Assembly (NCBI GenBank): GCA_022496805.1 | Contig: CM040091.1 | Location: forward strand, 9,600,336 to 9,664,335 | Source: Pohlia nutans | Taxonomy: Eukaryota; Streptophyta; Bryopsida; Bryales; Mniaceae | DNA length: 64,000 nucleotides | Direction: 5' to 3' | Part shown: positions 63,881 through 64,000 of the stretch, piece by piece | How the letters are laid out: every line of letters starts with the position of its first letter | Position numbering within the stretch: position 1 is the first letter of the stretch | The notes under the pieces: generated by a model | Databases searched by the model: none | What the model was told of the DNA's origin: nothing | The model's input: only the letters and a program-made list of their open reading frames with translations | Translations under genes and position numbers: made by a program

Positions 63881-64000
63881 GTGGGGATTTACTGCCTATT
63901 TGAGAACATGATCAAAATAGTTTCCTTGCAAAACATGTTCTGTCTACTCTATGTCTGATCCTTTCTTGCAATGGTTGATTCGCTGTGCTTTTCCATACAT

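Overview
The window is nuclear DNA from a plant. It is AT-rich, its genes are split by many GT-AG introns, and it holds plant families: an NPF/PTR transporter, a plant-type DGAT2, a chloroplast-targeted membrane protein and a papain-like protease. The 3' part of a front-end desaturase with the histidine box QIEHH points to a seedless land plant (bryophyte, lycophyte or fern), because such PUFA desaturases are largely absent from seed plants. The species cannot be fixed from the sequence.

Layout. About 1-1773 (+): last exons of the front-end desaturase. 1774-25934: about 24 kb with no convincing intact gene, packed with short inverted-repeat elements (MITEs), including a 975-bp foldback nested in another element; a degenerate coding remnant lies near 11.4-11.7 kb. 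26387-34061 (+): complete six-exon NPF transporter with MITEs in its introns. 34854-39152 (-): complete six-exon gene for an unrecognised coiled-coil protein. 40264-44103 (-): complete eight-exon DGAT2. 44568-47451 (+): five-exon chloroplast envelope-type protein, divergent from DGAT2. 47452-52721: repeats. 52722-55454 (-): four-exon C1A cysteine protease with tandem repeats upstream. 59705-63880 and beyond (+): RING-finger E3 ligase gene cut by the window end.

Exon models were built by hand: each junction was chosen so that phase, splice signals and family alignment agree. All complete models give uninterrupted frames (NPF 612 aa, coiled-coil 385 aa, DGAT2 348 aa, envelope protein 153 aa, protease 366 aa). 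The genes do not form an operon or an obvious pathway. DGAT2 (triacylglycerol synthesis) and the desaturase both act in lipid metabolism but lie 38 kb apart.

The most striking content is the transposon landscape. Many elements have ends TTAA-CCCYTAA...TTARGGG-TTAA, which suggests non-autonomous piggyBac-like elements; one has a near-perfect empty site elsewhere in the window. There are also hAT-type MITEs with 8-bp duplications (one makes up most of an intron and its duplication supplies the splice acceptor), CACTA-type MITEs with 3-bp duplications in four introns of the NPF gene, and a family with AAT/ATT duplications.
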